DNA of 64,000 bases from Nocardioides alpinus (GTDB taxonomy: Bacteria; Actinomycetota; Actinomycetes; Propionibacteriales; Nocardioidaceae): positions 186,001 to 250,000 of the forward strand of contig NZ_FOKC01000001.1 of NCBI RefSeq assembly GCF_900112035.1, read 5' to 3'. The translations under genes were made by a program, and so were the position numbers. The notes below the pieces were generated by a model, which saw only the letters and a program-made list of their open reading frames with translations, made no database searches and was not told the DNA's origin. Shown here one piece after another: positions 36,322-43,938 of the stretch. How positions within the stretch are numbered: position 1 is the first letter of the stretch; every line of letters begins with the position of its first letter.

Positions 36322-37340
36322 AACGGCGCCGCCAGCACGGTGAGCGAGTGCCCCTGTCCGGCCCGACCGTACGAACAGTGCGCAAGTGCGCTCACAGCCC
36401 CGCGCTCGACTGCCTCGGCGGCGCACACGATCCGTTCGAGTCCGGCAGCATAACCGGCGTTGCGGCGGAACAGCCCGCCTGAGGGCTGCAGGTGCGGCAA
36501 CCCGCCCTCGATGACGGCGTCGGCGACCTCGCTCGGCTGCCCCAGACCGAGCGCGCTGGCGGCCATCACCAGACGGAACACCGTCCGGTCGGTGGTCTCC
36601 ACGACCTCGGCATGGGCGGGGTCACTACCGGTGCGCGCCAGTATCCGCTGCCGCAGCCTGCCCACCGGGTCTGGATGCTGCTCGAGAGGCAGCGCGCTGT
36701 CGGTGGCGAAGTCGACAGCCTTGATCTCCACGCGCGCCCCGTCGGCCGAGACCAGCACCGCCACTGCGGCCCCGTCGACGGGGGCGACGTGCGCCGCCCT
36801 GAGCGGGGTGAACCAGAGCCGGTCGTCGTCGGCTTTGTCGGGGGCCAGGAACGCCGTGAGGGAGTCGAAGCGGTCGGCGCTGAGTCCGTGGGCTTCCAGC
36901 CAGCGAGTGACCGCCAGGGCCTCGGCCGCCAGCGGGTGCGCGCCGACGGGTCTGGAGAACACCGGCTCGGGGTCGGGCGAGACGGCATTGAGGGGATCGG
37001 ACTCTGCGGGGCTGTGCCAGGAGACGACGAGTACCGCTCGGTCGGCTCCCGAGGAGACGCGCCACACCGCCGAGGCGAGTGCGACGCTCGGATCGTCGAC
37101 GACCTTCGTCTCGTCTCTGAGATAACCCCCCGCCGGCCCGGCGATGTGCATCGACGAGATCAGCCGGCCGTCCCAGGCGTCGGAGCCGGCGAGCACCACG
37201 CCGGTGACGTCGGCTCTGCTCAGACCTGCGTGGTTCAGGGCGGCCCGCGCCGCGAGGTGGACTCCGAGCGGCACGTCGAGACGCTCCGGCCCACTTCCGC
37301 ACGCCGCGACCGCCCAGCCGGCGAGCCCCACCACTGTCAC
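36318..37340 (-). CDS. degenerate thiolase-fold protein
   Basis: 340 residues, about 50 shorter than typical thiolases. GTG 37340 lies in a GTGA overlap with the LLM gene and behind GGAGGGG. Thiolase-like features are the N-terminal GLAGWAVAACGSG, ALNHAGLSRADVTGVVLAG, and the C-terminal LQPSGGLFRRNAGYAAGLERIVCAAEAV (cf. NPSGGxxxGHPxGATG), in which the catalytic His is absent. No nucleophile Cys is evident. Probably a non-catalytic or repurposed partner of 35119-36321. The thiolase assignment is moderate. Confidence 0.7.
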   Translation of the reverse strand: MTVVGLAGWAVAACGSGPERLDVPLGVHLAARAALNHAGLSRADVTGVVLAGSDAWDGRLISSMHIAGPAGGYLRDETKVVDDPSVALASAVWRVSSGADRAVLVVSWHSPAESDPLNAVSPDPEPVFSRPVGAHPLAAEALAVTRWLEAHGLSADRFDSLTAFLAPDKADDDRLWFTPLRAAHVAPVDGAAVAVLVSADGARVEIKAVDFATDSALPLEQHPDPVGRLRQRILARTGSDPAHAEVVETTDRTVFRLVMAASALGLGQPSEVADAVIEGGLPHLQPSGGLFRRNAGYAAGLERIVCAAEAVERGAVSALAHCSYGRAGQGHSLTVLAAPL

Positions 37341-38392
37341 GCCGCCCCTCCGGGGGCGAGGAGCTCCATGATGGCTTCGACGTTGCCCTGCAGCTGCGCC
37401 ACATCCAAACCGAAACTCGGGGAGTAGAGCAACGTCTGCTCGTACAGTCCGTCGAACCGCTCGTGCAGCTGCTGGGGGACCTCGTCCGGGGTGCCGGCCA
37501 CCGCGAACAACTCCACTACGTCGTCGGGAACGGCGGCGATCATGGCGTCGATGTCGCGTCGCGACCACGCTTCGCGAGCATCCGCCGCCATCGACTCGAG
37601 GCCGTGCACGGCGAACGCGGGCAGATAGGTGCGCACGACGGCGTAGAAGCCGATCTGCGCCTTCGCCCAACGCAGCGCCACGTCGGGATCCTCGTTGATG
37701 CTGCAGATGACGTAGCCCGCGATGGGCACCGAGCGGCTTCGGTCAGCGCGAGCTGCGCCGTCGTCGAGGGCCGGACGCACGACGTCCTCCACGTAGCGGC
37801 GACTGAAGATCGGATGCCCGACCAGACCGTCGGCCACAGACCCGGCTGCCCGGACCATCCGCGGGTTGACGCCGGCAAGGTAGACGGGAATGTCGGCTCG
37901 CAAGGGCGGGCGCACCGCCGCAGTGGGGGTCAGGGCGAGATGATAGAAATCCCCGTCGTGTAACACGCCGGTGTCGTCCATCGACCACAGTCGGCGCAGC
38001 AGCGGAACCAGCTCCTCCACCCTCCGCGCCGGAGCCGTCGGATCGCTGCCGTGCCAATCCCGCTGCATCGTGCGCGTGCCGGTCCCCAGACCCAGGATCA
38101 GGCGCCCCCGGCTGAGCTCATCGAGGTCACGCGCTTCGGCGGACAGCACGAGCGGCGAGCGCCCGACCGCGTAGGCGATCGCGCTGCCGAGGACCACACG
38201 AGAGGAGACCATCGACATGGCCGCCAGGGATACGGTCGCCGTGCGCTCGTAGAACTCGGTCGTCCAGACCGAGTCGAAGCCGGCGGCCTCGGCGCGACGG
38301 GTCACGTCCTGGACCAGGTCCAGGTCGCCCCCGAGCAGCACCAGGCCTCTGCTGCGCCCTGGGGACGGAGTCGGCACCGCTGTGTCTGCCAC
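37337..38392 (-). CDS. LLM-class flavin/F420-dependent oxidoreductase
   Basis: 351-residue luciferase-like protein: GLVLLGGDLDLVQDVTRRAEAAGFDSVWTTEFYERTA, VLGSAIAYAVGRSPLVLSAEARDLDELSRGRLILGLGTGTRTM and IPVYLAGVNPRMVRAAGSVADGLVGHPIFS are typical. It differs from the LLM protein at 29965-30894. It lies 9 bp after the nitronate monooxygenase-like gene. Substrate unknown; oxidation or reduction of a CoA-bound or free terpenoid-like intermediate is possible. Confidence 0.87.
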   Translation of the reverse strand: MADTAVPTPSPGRSRGLVLLGGDLDLVQDVTRRAEAAGFDSVWTTEFYERTATVSLAAMSMVSSRVVLGSAIAYAVGRSPLVLSAEARDLDELSRGRLILGLGTGTRTMQRDWHGSDPTAPARRVEELVPLLRRLWSMDDTGVLHDGDFYHLALTPTAAVRPPLRADIPVYLAGVNPRMVRAAGSVADGLVGHPIFSRRYVEDVVRPALDDGAARADRSRSVPIAGYVICSINEDPDVALRWAKAQIGFYAVVRTYLPAFAVHGLESMAADAREAWSRRDIDAMIAAVPDDVVELFAVAGTPDEVPQQLHERFDGLYEQTLLYSPSFGLDVAQLQGNVEAIMELLAPGGAA

Positions 38393-38401
38393 GGAGAATC
38401 G

Positions 38402-39448
38402 TCATACTCCGACGGTGCTGGTGGGCACGAGGCCGCGCACGAGTTCCTGGAGGACTTCGCTGGCCTCGCGCGCCATCTGCGGAACGAAGGTGGCCGCGTC
38501 GACGACGTCCTGGATCCCGCTCGCAACCTGTCCGGCCGCGACCAGGCCCTTCTCGAAGTCGCCGGTGGACTGGGCGAGCTGCAGCGCGTGGTCCTTCCAC
38601 TCGGTCAGCTCGTCGATTGTCATCTCTCCGTTGGCGACGATCTCCAGCAAGCGGTCAGTGGCGGCGGTGCGAAGGCCGCGCGCCGGACCGTACACGCCAG
38701 GGAACACGACGTCGTCGCCCTCTCGCGCGTCGACGATGAACTGCGCGACCGACGGGTGCCAATCGGTGTTGTCGGCGGAGGCGATGAACCGCGTGCCCAT
38801 GGCGACGCCCGACGCACCGAGGGCCAGTGCGGCGGCCAGGGTGCGCCCGTCACGGGCACCGCCCGACAGGAGGACGGGCACCGACACCGCCGCCGTGACG
38901 TTCGGCAGCAACACGAAGGTGTGCACGGGAGAGTGGTGCGTATGGCCGCCCATCTCGTATCCAGAGGCGATGATGACATCAGCCCCTGCTTCCTCGGCCT
39001 TGATCGCCTGGCGCGTGCTGCCCACCTTGTGCTGGTGGATCAGGCCCGCGTCCTTGATCCGCGATGCGAAAGCCCCCGGGAAACCGGCGCTCGTGGTGAG
39101 CACCTTCAACTGCTGACCCACCTTGCTGTCGGCTTCACGGGCCGCGATCACGGCGTTGATGTAGGCCTCCGTGATCGGCAGGACCTTGCCATTGTCGTCA
39201 GCGCCGACAGGGACATTGACCGCGAACGGCTTGTCGGTGAGCTCGGCGCACGCGGAGATGTGGCTACGCATGATCGCTGCGCCCTCGCTCGGTTCCTGCG
39301 ACATGCCCGGCATGCTGATGGTGCCCATACCGCCGGCGTTGCTCACAGCCGCAGCCAGGGCCACGGTCTTGAAGGGGCCCATCCCCTCTTGGATGATCGG
39401 GTGCTCGATGCCCACGAGCTCGGTGTAACGGGTAGGGAGAACAGACAT
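38402..39448 (-). CDS. nitronate monooxygenase-family FMN protein
   Basis: 348-residue TIM-barrel flavoprotein: IEHPIIQEGMGPFKTVALAAAVSNAGGMG, KPFAVNVPV, the central catalytic-loop region ASGYEMGGHTHHSPVHTFVLLP, and LLSGGARDGRTLAAALALGASGVAMGTRF for phosphate/FMN. Family members oxidise nitroalkanes; many clustered with CoA genes act as enoyl reductases or have unknown function. Second gene of the operon, 25 bp after the Ltp2-like gene. No nitro-compound genes are nearby, so the name gives the fold rather than the substrate. Confidence 0.88.
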   Translation of the reverse strand: MSVLPTRYTELVGIEHPIIQEGMGPFKTVALAAAVSNAGGMGTISMPGMSQEPSEGAAIMRSHISACAELTDKPFAVNVPVGADDNGKVLPITEAYINAVIAAREADSKVGQQLKVLTTSAGFPGAFASRIKDAGLIHQHKVGSTRQAIKAEEAGADVIIASGYEMGGHTHHSPVHTFVLLPNVTAAVSVPVLLSGGARDGRTLAAALALGASGVAMGTRFIASADNTDWHPSVAQFIVDAREGDDVVFPGVYGPARGLRTAATDRLLEIVANGEMTIDELTEWKDHALQLAQSTGDFEKGLVAAGQVASGIQDVVDAATFVPQMAREASEVLQELVRGLVPTSTVGV

Positions 39449-39473
39449 TTCGGCTCCTAGAGAAGTCAGAGGT

Positions 39474-40622
39474 CTAGCGGTCGGCAGTGAGGATCAGAGC
39501 CGATCCGTCGTTGAGGGCGCCGGAGGTGACCACGGCAACCTCGTGACGAGGCGCCTGGCGCTCGCCACATCGGCCCTGCACCTGAAGCACGGCCTCGGTG
39601 ATCGTGTTCATGCCGTGCAGGTATCCCTCGGCGAGCAACCCGCCGTGGGTGTTCATCGGCAGTGAGCCGTCGATCGCTGTCGCGCCCGAGCGGATGAACT
39701 CGCCCGCTCCCCCACGCTCCGCGAGACCGAGCCCCTCGATGGTCATCAGCACCGTGCTGGTGAAGCAGTCATAGATCTCGGCGACGTCGACGTCTCCCGG
39801 ACCTATCCCCGCTCGACCGAACAACTCGTCGCGCAGCAGGTAGCCGTAGTTGTGGGTGAAGTCGTCGGTCAGCAGCTGGTCGCCGATGTCGAGGCCGGGA
39901 CGAGGTCCGGCCGCATACGCACCCGAGGCGACCCGGACCGGGGGGTGGGCGAGGTCGCGGGCACGGTCGAGTGTGGTCACGAGGAGCGCGCACGCCCCGT
40001 CGACCTCGGTGGTGCAGTCGGCGGCACGGAACGGGTCGGCGATCCACGGGCTGTTGAGGTAGGCGTCCATGTCGAGGGGCTTGCGCAGGATCGCACGGTC
40101 GTTCAACTCCGCGTAGGCGCGCTGGGCGATGGCTACCGCCGCCAGATCCGCCTCGGTCGCGCCGACCTCGTGCATGTAACGACGTGCCCACATGGCGATG
40201 TACATCAGGTAGGCGTTGTAACCGATCGGGTAGCGGAACTGCGCAGCGCCTCCGGCGAAGGCGCCGCTGCCGACCCGGATTCCGGAGCGGCCGTTGAGTG
40301 CGCGGAAGACCAGGACCGCCTCCGCCTGTCCGCTCGCCACGGCGGTGGCGGCCTGATAGGTGATGATGCTGGGTGACTGACCGCCCTGTTGGAAGTCCAG
40401 CACATAGCGCAGTTGCGGCAGCGCCAGCGCAGTGGCGACCGCCTCGCAACTCACCGAGTCGTTGAGCACCGAGAAACTCGCCACGCCGTCGACGTCGTCC
40501 TTGGACATGCCGGCGTCAGCCAGGGCGTTCCGGGTGGCTTCGGCAGCCAACGACAAGACGGTGCGGCCCGAGTCGCGGGACAGCGATGTGTACCCAACTC
40601 CGGCGATGGCCACCTCACGCAT
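39474..40622 (-). CDS. Ltp2-like thiolase-fold protein (putative retro-aldolase)
   Basis: 382 residues. The thiolase nucleophile region is replaced by DFQQGGQSPSIITYQAA, without Cys. The C-terminal half reads VAEIYDCFTSTVLMTIE and NTHGGLLAEGYLHGMNTITEAVLQ followed by GERQ, the pattern of Ltp2-type proteins in which tyrosines take over and a C-C bond is broken by retro-aldol reaction together with a DUF35 partner (present at 33882-34355). ATG behind GAGAGGAA; first gene of the leftward operon. The 86-bp region upstream (40623-40708) holds TAGAGT and an imperfect TTGA-N11-TCAA palindrome. Confidence 0.85.
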   Translation of the reverse strand: MREVAIAGVGYTSLSRDSGRTVLSLAAEATRNALADAGMSKDDVDGVASFSVLNDSVSCEAVATALALPQLRYVLDFQQGGQSPSIITYQAATAVASGQAEAVLVFRALNGRSGIRVGSGAFAGGAAQFRYPIGYNAYLMYIAMWARRYMHEVGATEADLAAVAIAQRAYAELNDRAILRKPLDMDAYLNSPWIADPFRAADCTTEVDGACALLVTTLDRARDLAHPPVRVASGAYAAGPRPGLDIGDQLLTDDFTHNYGYLLRDELFGRAGIGPGDVDVAEIYDCFTSTVLMTIEGLGLAERGGAGEFIRSGATAIDGSLPMNTHGGLLAEGYLHGMNTITEAVLQVQGRCGERQAPRHEVAVVTSGALNDGSALILTADR

Positions 40623-40708
40623 GCGCGTTCCTCTCTCACGTACTCTATTGATTGGTAAATGTTCAACCGAAGAGATAGTTTATGTCCTGACGGTCGAGTT
40701 GTCTACGC

Positions 40709-41500
40709 TCAGCGGCCGTTCGTTCCGGGTTCTCGCCAAGGCAGCGCTCCCAGTGGCACCGGCGCCGCACCGGGCCGCACCACCACCGCGGTACCTCCGG
40801 CCCCGTCGGAGACCAGTCTTGCGCGGACGGGTTCGCGAACCGCGTGTGCTCGCGCCGCGGCGAGGACCGCCGCCGCGTCCGCGTGCTGCTCGCACAGTGA
40901 CAGGTGATAGCGAGTCGGCGGCAGCAGGCGCGGCGTCCACTCCGCGCTGTGGAGGACCTCAGTCGGGCGGACCCAGACGGAGTCGACGGCCTCCCCCTGG
41001 TCGTGCTCCGAGATCTGCCCGGGTGGACTGGCGGCGTAGTAGAAGTAGGTGTCGAACCGGCGCGGTGCGCCCTCGGGAGTGATCCACCGGTCGTGGAAGG
41101 CGAGGGACCCGGGATCAAGACGGAGCGCCCTCTGGTCGAATGCCTCGGCGAGCGACGCTCCACTCGCCAGCGCGGCTCGAACGGCACGCGCGTGCTCGAC
41201 ACTCGCGGGGGCGCCGGCGCCGTCGATGGCCAGCAGGATCAGCGCCTCCTCGCAGGTTTCCCGCACCCCCGCGACGAAGGCGTCGTCGATGACACCGGCG
41301 ACCTGCTGCGGACCTGTCAGGGGGAGGCGCTGGTCGCTGTCGTCGACACTCCCACCCGGGAAGACGAACCGGTCCGGCGCGAACGCCGCTTTCGACGTCC
41401 TGCGCAGCAGCAGCACCTCCACCCCTTCCGGTCCGTCGCGGACGACGACCACGCTTGCCGCTCGTCGCGGGGTCACCACCCCGCCGTCAGCACTCACCAT
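40709..41500 (-). CDS. Nudix hydrolase, NUDT19-like (possible CoA/acyl-CoA diphosphatase)
   Basis: 263 residues from ATG 41500 behind GGGAGA; an ATG at 41518 is in frame. N-terminus ASVVVVRDGPEGVEVLLLRRT, FVFPGGSVDDSD, then an insertion before AFVAGVRETCEEALILLA, so the Nudix box (Gly... RExxEE) is split, as in NUDT19-type proteins that hydrolyse CoA and acyl-CoA. Divergently transcribed from the thiolase operon, sharing its operator. A housekeeping role in CoA turnover fits the setting but is inference. Confidence 0.85.
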   Translation of the reverse strand: MVSADGGVVTPRRAASVVVVRDGPEGVEVLLLRRTSKAAFAPDRFVFPGGSVDDSDQRLPLTGPQQVAGVIDDAFVAGVRETCEEALILLAIDGAGAPASVEHARAVRAALASGASLAEAFDQRALRLDPGSLAFHDRWITPEGAPRRFDTYFYYAASPPGQISEHDQGEAVDSVWVRPTEVLHSAEWTPRLLPPTRYHLSLCEQHADAAAVLAAARAHAVREPVRARLVSDGAGGTAVVVRPGAAPVPLGALPWREPGTNGR

Positions 41501-41529
41501 GCCCACTCTCCCATCCATGTAGACGGATA

Positions 41530-41558
41530 TCGACTTATGGGTCGAACGATTGTAGAGT
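41530..41558 (+). promoter_or_regulatory. promoter with embedded operator, thiolase operon / Nudix
   Basis: Plus strand TCGACT (41530-41535), 17-bp spacer, TAGAGT (41553-41558). A perfect-arm palindrome TCGACTTATGGGTCGA occupies 41530-41545, covering the -35 box and spacer, the typical site of a repressor. Same motif as at 27056 and 29913/29932. Confidence 0.55.
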
Positions 41559-41614
41559 CTTGCACAACCGGCGGAGCGCCACGAGAGAGTGGCGCAGAGT
41601 GAAGGAGCAACCTG

Positions 41615-42775
41615 GTGAACGAGGTCGTGATCGTCGATGGTGTCCGCAGCCCCATGGGCAGACGGGGAGGCGGTTTGGCCGACGTTCATGCGGTCGACCT
41701 CCTGGCGCACGTGCTCAGCGCGATCGTCGACCGCACCTGGATCGACCCGGCAACGGTTGACGATGTGATCGGCGGCTGTGTAGGGCAGGTCGGCGAACAG
41801 TCCACCAACGTCACTCGCAACGCGTGGCTGGCGGCGGGGCTTCCCGTATCGGTGCCAGCGGTCACCGTCGATCGCCAGTGCGGCTCGAGCCAGCAGGCGC
41901 TGCACTTCGCCGCCCAAGGGATCGCCGCGGGCACCTACGACGTTGCCATCGCGTGCGGCGTGGAGTCGATGACCCGGATCCCGATCGGCTCCGCTGCCAC
42001 CTTTCAGGGCTCTCCCTACAGCGACCGGCTACTGGCAGCGCATTCCTTGGTCTCGCAGGGCGAGTCGGCCGAACTGATCGCGGAGAAGTGGGGATTCTCC
42101 CGCTCAGACCTGGACACGCTGGCCGTGCGCTCCCACCGCACCGCCATCGCGGCACGGGACGCAGGAGTCTTCGCGCGCGAGATCGCCCCCGTCCAGGTGG
42201 CCGGGACACTGGTGGACCACGACGAGGGGATCCGCGAACCCGACCCTGACCGCATCGCCTCGCTGAAGCCGGTCTTCAAAGAGGACGGCGTGATCACCGC
42301 GGCGACCTCCTCCCAGATCACCGACGGCGCTGCGGCGCTGCTGCTGATGAGCGGGGACCGCGCGCGGGAGCTGGGCATCACGCCCCGCGCGCGGGTGGTC
42401 TCGATGGCGCTTGCCGGCGACGACCCCGTGATGATGCTGACGGCGCCGGCGCCGGCCACGCGCAAGGCCCTCGATCGAGTCGGTCTTGTTGTGGATGACC
42501 TCGATGCGGTCGAGATCAACGAGGCGTTCGCAAGCGTCGTTCTGGCCTGGCGCGACGAGCTGAACATCTCCAAGCAGTGGTACGACGAGCACGTCAATGT
42601 GCATGGCGGGGCGATGGCCCTGGGGCATCCCCTCGGCGGGTCGGGCGCGCGTCTGATGATCAGTCTGATGTCGGTGCTCGAGGAGCGCGGCGGTCGCTAT
42701 GGACTGCAGACCATGTGCGAAGGCGGCGGCCAGGCCAACGCGACGCTCATCGAGCGCTGGGGGGCCGCGCAATGA
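41615..42775 (+). CDS. thiolase (acetyl-CoA C-acyltransferase)
   Basis: 386 residues, GTG start with AAGGAG 8 bp upstream. All catalytic elements are present: nucleophile in DRQCGSSQQALHFAAQG (about residue 90), GGAMALGHPLGGSGAR with the His, and the second Cys in MCEGGGQANATLIER. Typical degradative thiolase cleaving a 3-ketoacyl-CoA, closer to the FadA5/FadA6 type of steroid pathways than to PhaA. First gene of the plus-strand operon; ATGA overlap with the next thiolase gene. Confidence 0.94.
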   Translation: MNEVVIVDGVRSPMGRRGGGLADVHAVDLLAHVLSAIVDRTWIDPATVDDVIGGCVGQVGEQSTNVTRNAWLAAGLPVSVPAVTVDRQCGSSQQALHFAAQGIAAGTYDVAIACGVESMTRIPIGSAATFQGSPYSDRLLAAHSLVSQGESAELIAEKWGFSRSDLDTLAVRSHRTAIAARDAGVFAREIAPVQVAGTLVDHDEGIREPDPDRIASLKPVFKEDGVITAATSSQITDGAAALLLMSGDRARELGITPRARVVSMALAGDDPVMMLTAPAPATRKALDRVGLVVDDLDAVEINEAFASVVLAWRDELNISKQWYDEHVNVHGGAMALGHPLGGSGARLMISLMSVLEERGGRYGLQTMCEGGGQANATLIERWGAAQ

Positions 42776-43935
42776 CCGACACGTTCGTCGCGGGCACGGG
42801 CATCGCAGTCTTCGACCGCGCCCCCGCCACTCGATCCGCCGACCAGGTCGAGCACGCCGTACGCGCTGCACTCGCGGATGCCGCCGTCGGACTTGATCAG
42901 ATCGACGCCGTCTATGTCGGCAACGCCGCGAGCGGCCTGCTCACCGGCCAGGAGATGATCCGCGGTCAAGTACTTCTGCGCCAGTTCGATCTGCGTGGTG
43001 TGCCAGTCGTCAACTGCGAGAACGCCTGCGCGAGCGGCTCCACTGCGCTGCACCTCGCGGACACGGCGCTCCGCGCCGGCCGGGCCGGCACCGTGCTGGT
43101 CGTCGGAGCGGAGAAGATGGCCAGTGAGGACAAACAGCGCCCGATGATCGCCTTGGCCGCAGCGGTGGACCAAGAGCGGCTGGAGGAGGAATCCCCCGAC
43201 GTCCGAGGCAGCGGCTCTCTATTCATGGACATCTACGCGCAGTTGGCGCGTGACTACATGGATAAGCACGGGGCCACCCCCGAGGACTTCGCCGCGCTGG
43301 TCGTGAAGAATCGGCGTCACGCCTCCCACAACCCGGTCGCCCAGTTCACGGCCGCCATCACCGTCGAGGAGGTCCTCGACTCCCGGCTGATCAACGACCC
43401 CCTCACCCTGCCGATGTGCTCACCCATTGGCAACGGCGCGGCGGCGGTCATCCTCACCGTCGAGCCCGCGCCCGAGGCCACGACGGTGCGGCTGCTTGCC
43501 TCCAGCCTGGTCTCCGGTCGAGGACAGCACTCCGAGCCGGCCGTCGCTCATGCGGCGCGGTTGGCCTTCCGTCAGTCGGGGGTCTCACCCGGCGACGTGA
43601 ACTTGGCCGAGGTGCACGACGCCACCGCGCCTGCCGAGCTGATCGCGCTAGAGGAGCTGGGCCTGCTCGCCCCGGGAGAGGGGGTCTTCGCGGTGCGCAA
43701 GGGACGGCTGAGCGTGGGAGGCGACCTGCCGACGAATCCCAGCGGAGGCCTGGTCTGCAAGGGCCACCCCGTGGGTGCTACCGGCGTGGCACAGGTGGTC
43801 GAGGTGGCCGACCAGCTCAGGGGTCGCGCCGGCGGGCGCCAGGTCGAGGGCGCCCGGATCGGGATCACCGAGAACGCCGGCGGGTGGCTGGGCGGGGACG
43901 TCGCGGCGGCCGCCGTGCACCTCCTGGGGCGGTGA
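42772..43935 (+). CDS. thiolase, SCP-x/lipid-transfer type with intact catalytic residues
   Basis: 387 residues from ATG 42772 (overlap with the upstream stop). NCENACASGSTALHLA holds the nucleophile Cys and NPSGGLVCKGHPVGATGVAQ the catalytic His. AGGWLGG at the end replaces the usual Cys-Gly-Gly loop. Works on 3-ketoacyl-CoA with a branched or bulky chain by family analogy. Co-expressed with the preceding classical thiolase, suggesting two consecutive cleavages or chain-length specialisation. Confidence 0.92.
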   Translation: MTDTFVAGTGIAVFDRAPATRSADQVEHAVRAALADAAVGLDQIDAVYVGNAASGLLTGQEMIRGQVLLRQFDLRGVPVVNCENACASGSTALHLADTALRAGRAGTVLVVGAEKMASEDKQRPMIALAAAVDQERLEEESPDVRGSGSLFMDIYAQLARDYMDKHGATPEDFAALVVKNRRHASHNPVAQFTAAITVEEVLDSRLINDPLTLPMCSPIGNGAAAVILTVEPAPEATTVRLLASSLVSGRGQHSEPAVAHAARLAFRQSGVSPGDVNLAEVHDATAPAELIALEELGLLAPGEGVFAVRKGRLSVGGDLPTNPSGGLVCKGHPVGATGVAQVVEVADQLRGRAGGRQVEGARIGITENAGGWLGGDVAAAAVHLLGR

Positions 43936-43938
43936 CCG

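Noticed and set aside
40640-40670. Imperfect palindrome TTGA-N11-TCAA before the Ltp2-like gene as a further copy of the shared operator
   Set aside because: Arm sequence and spacing differ from TCRAC-N6-GTCGA; may be a site for another regulator.
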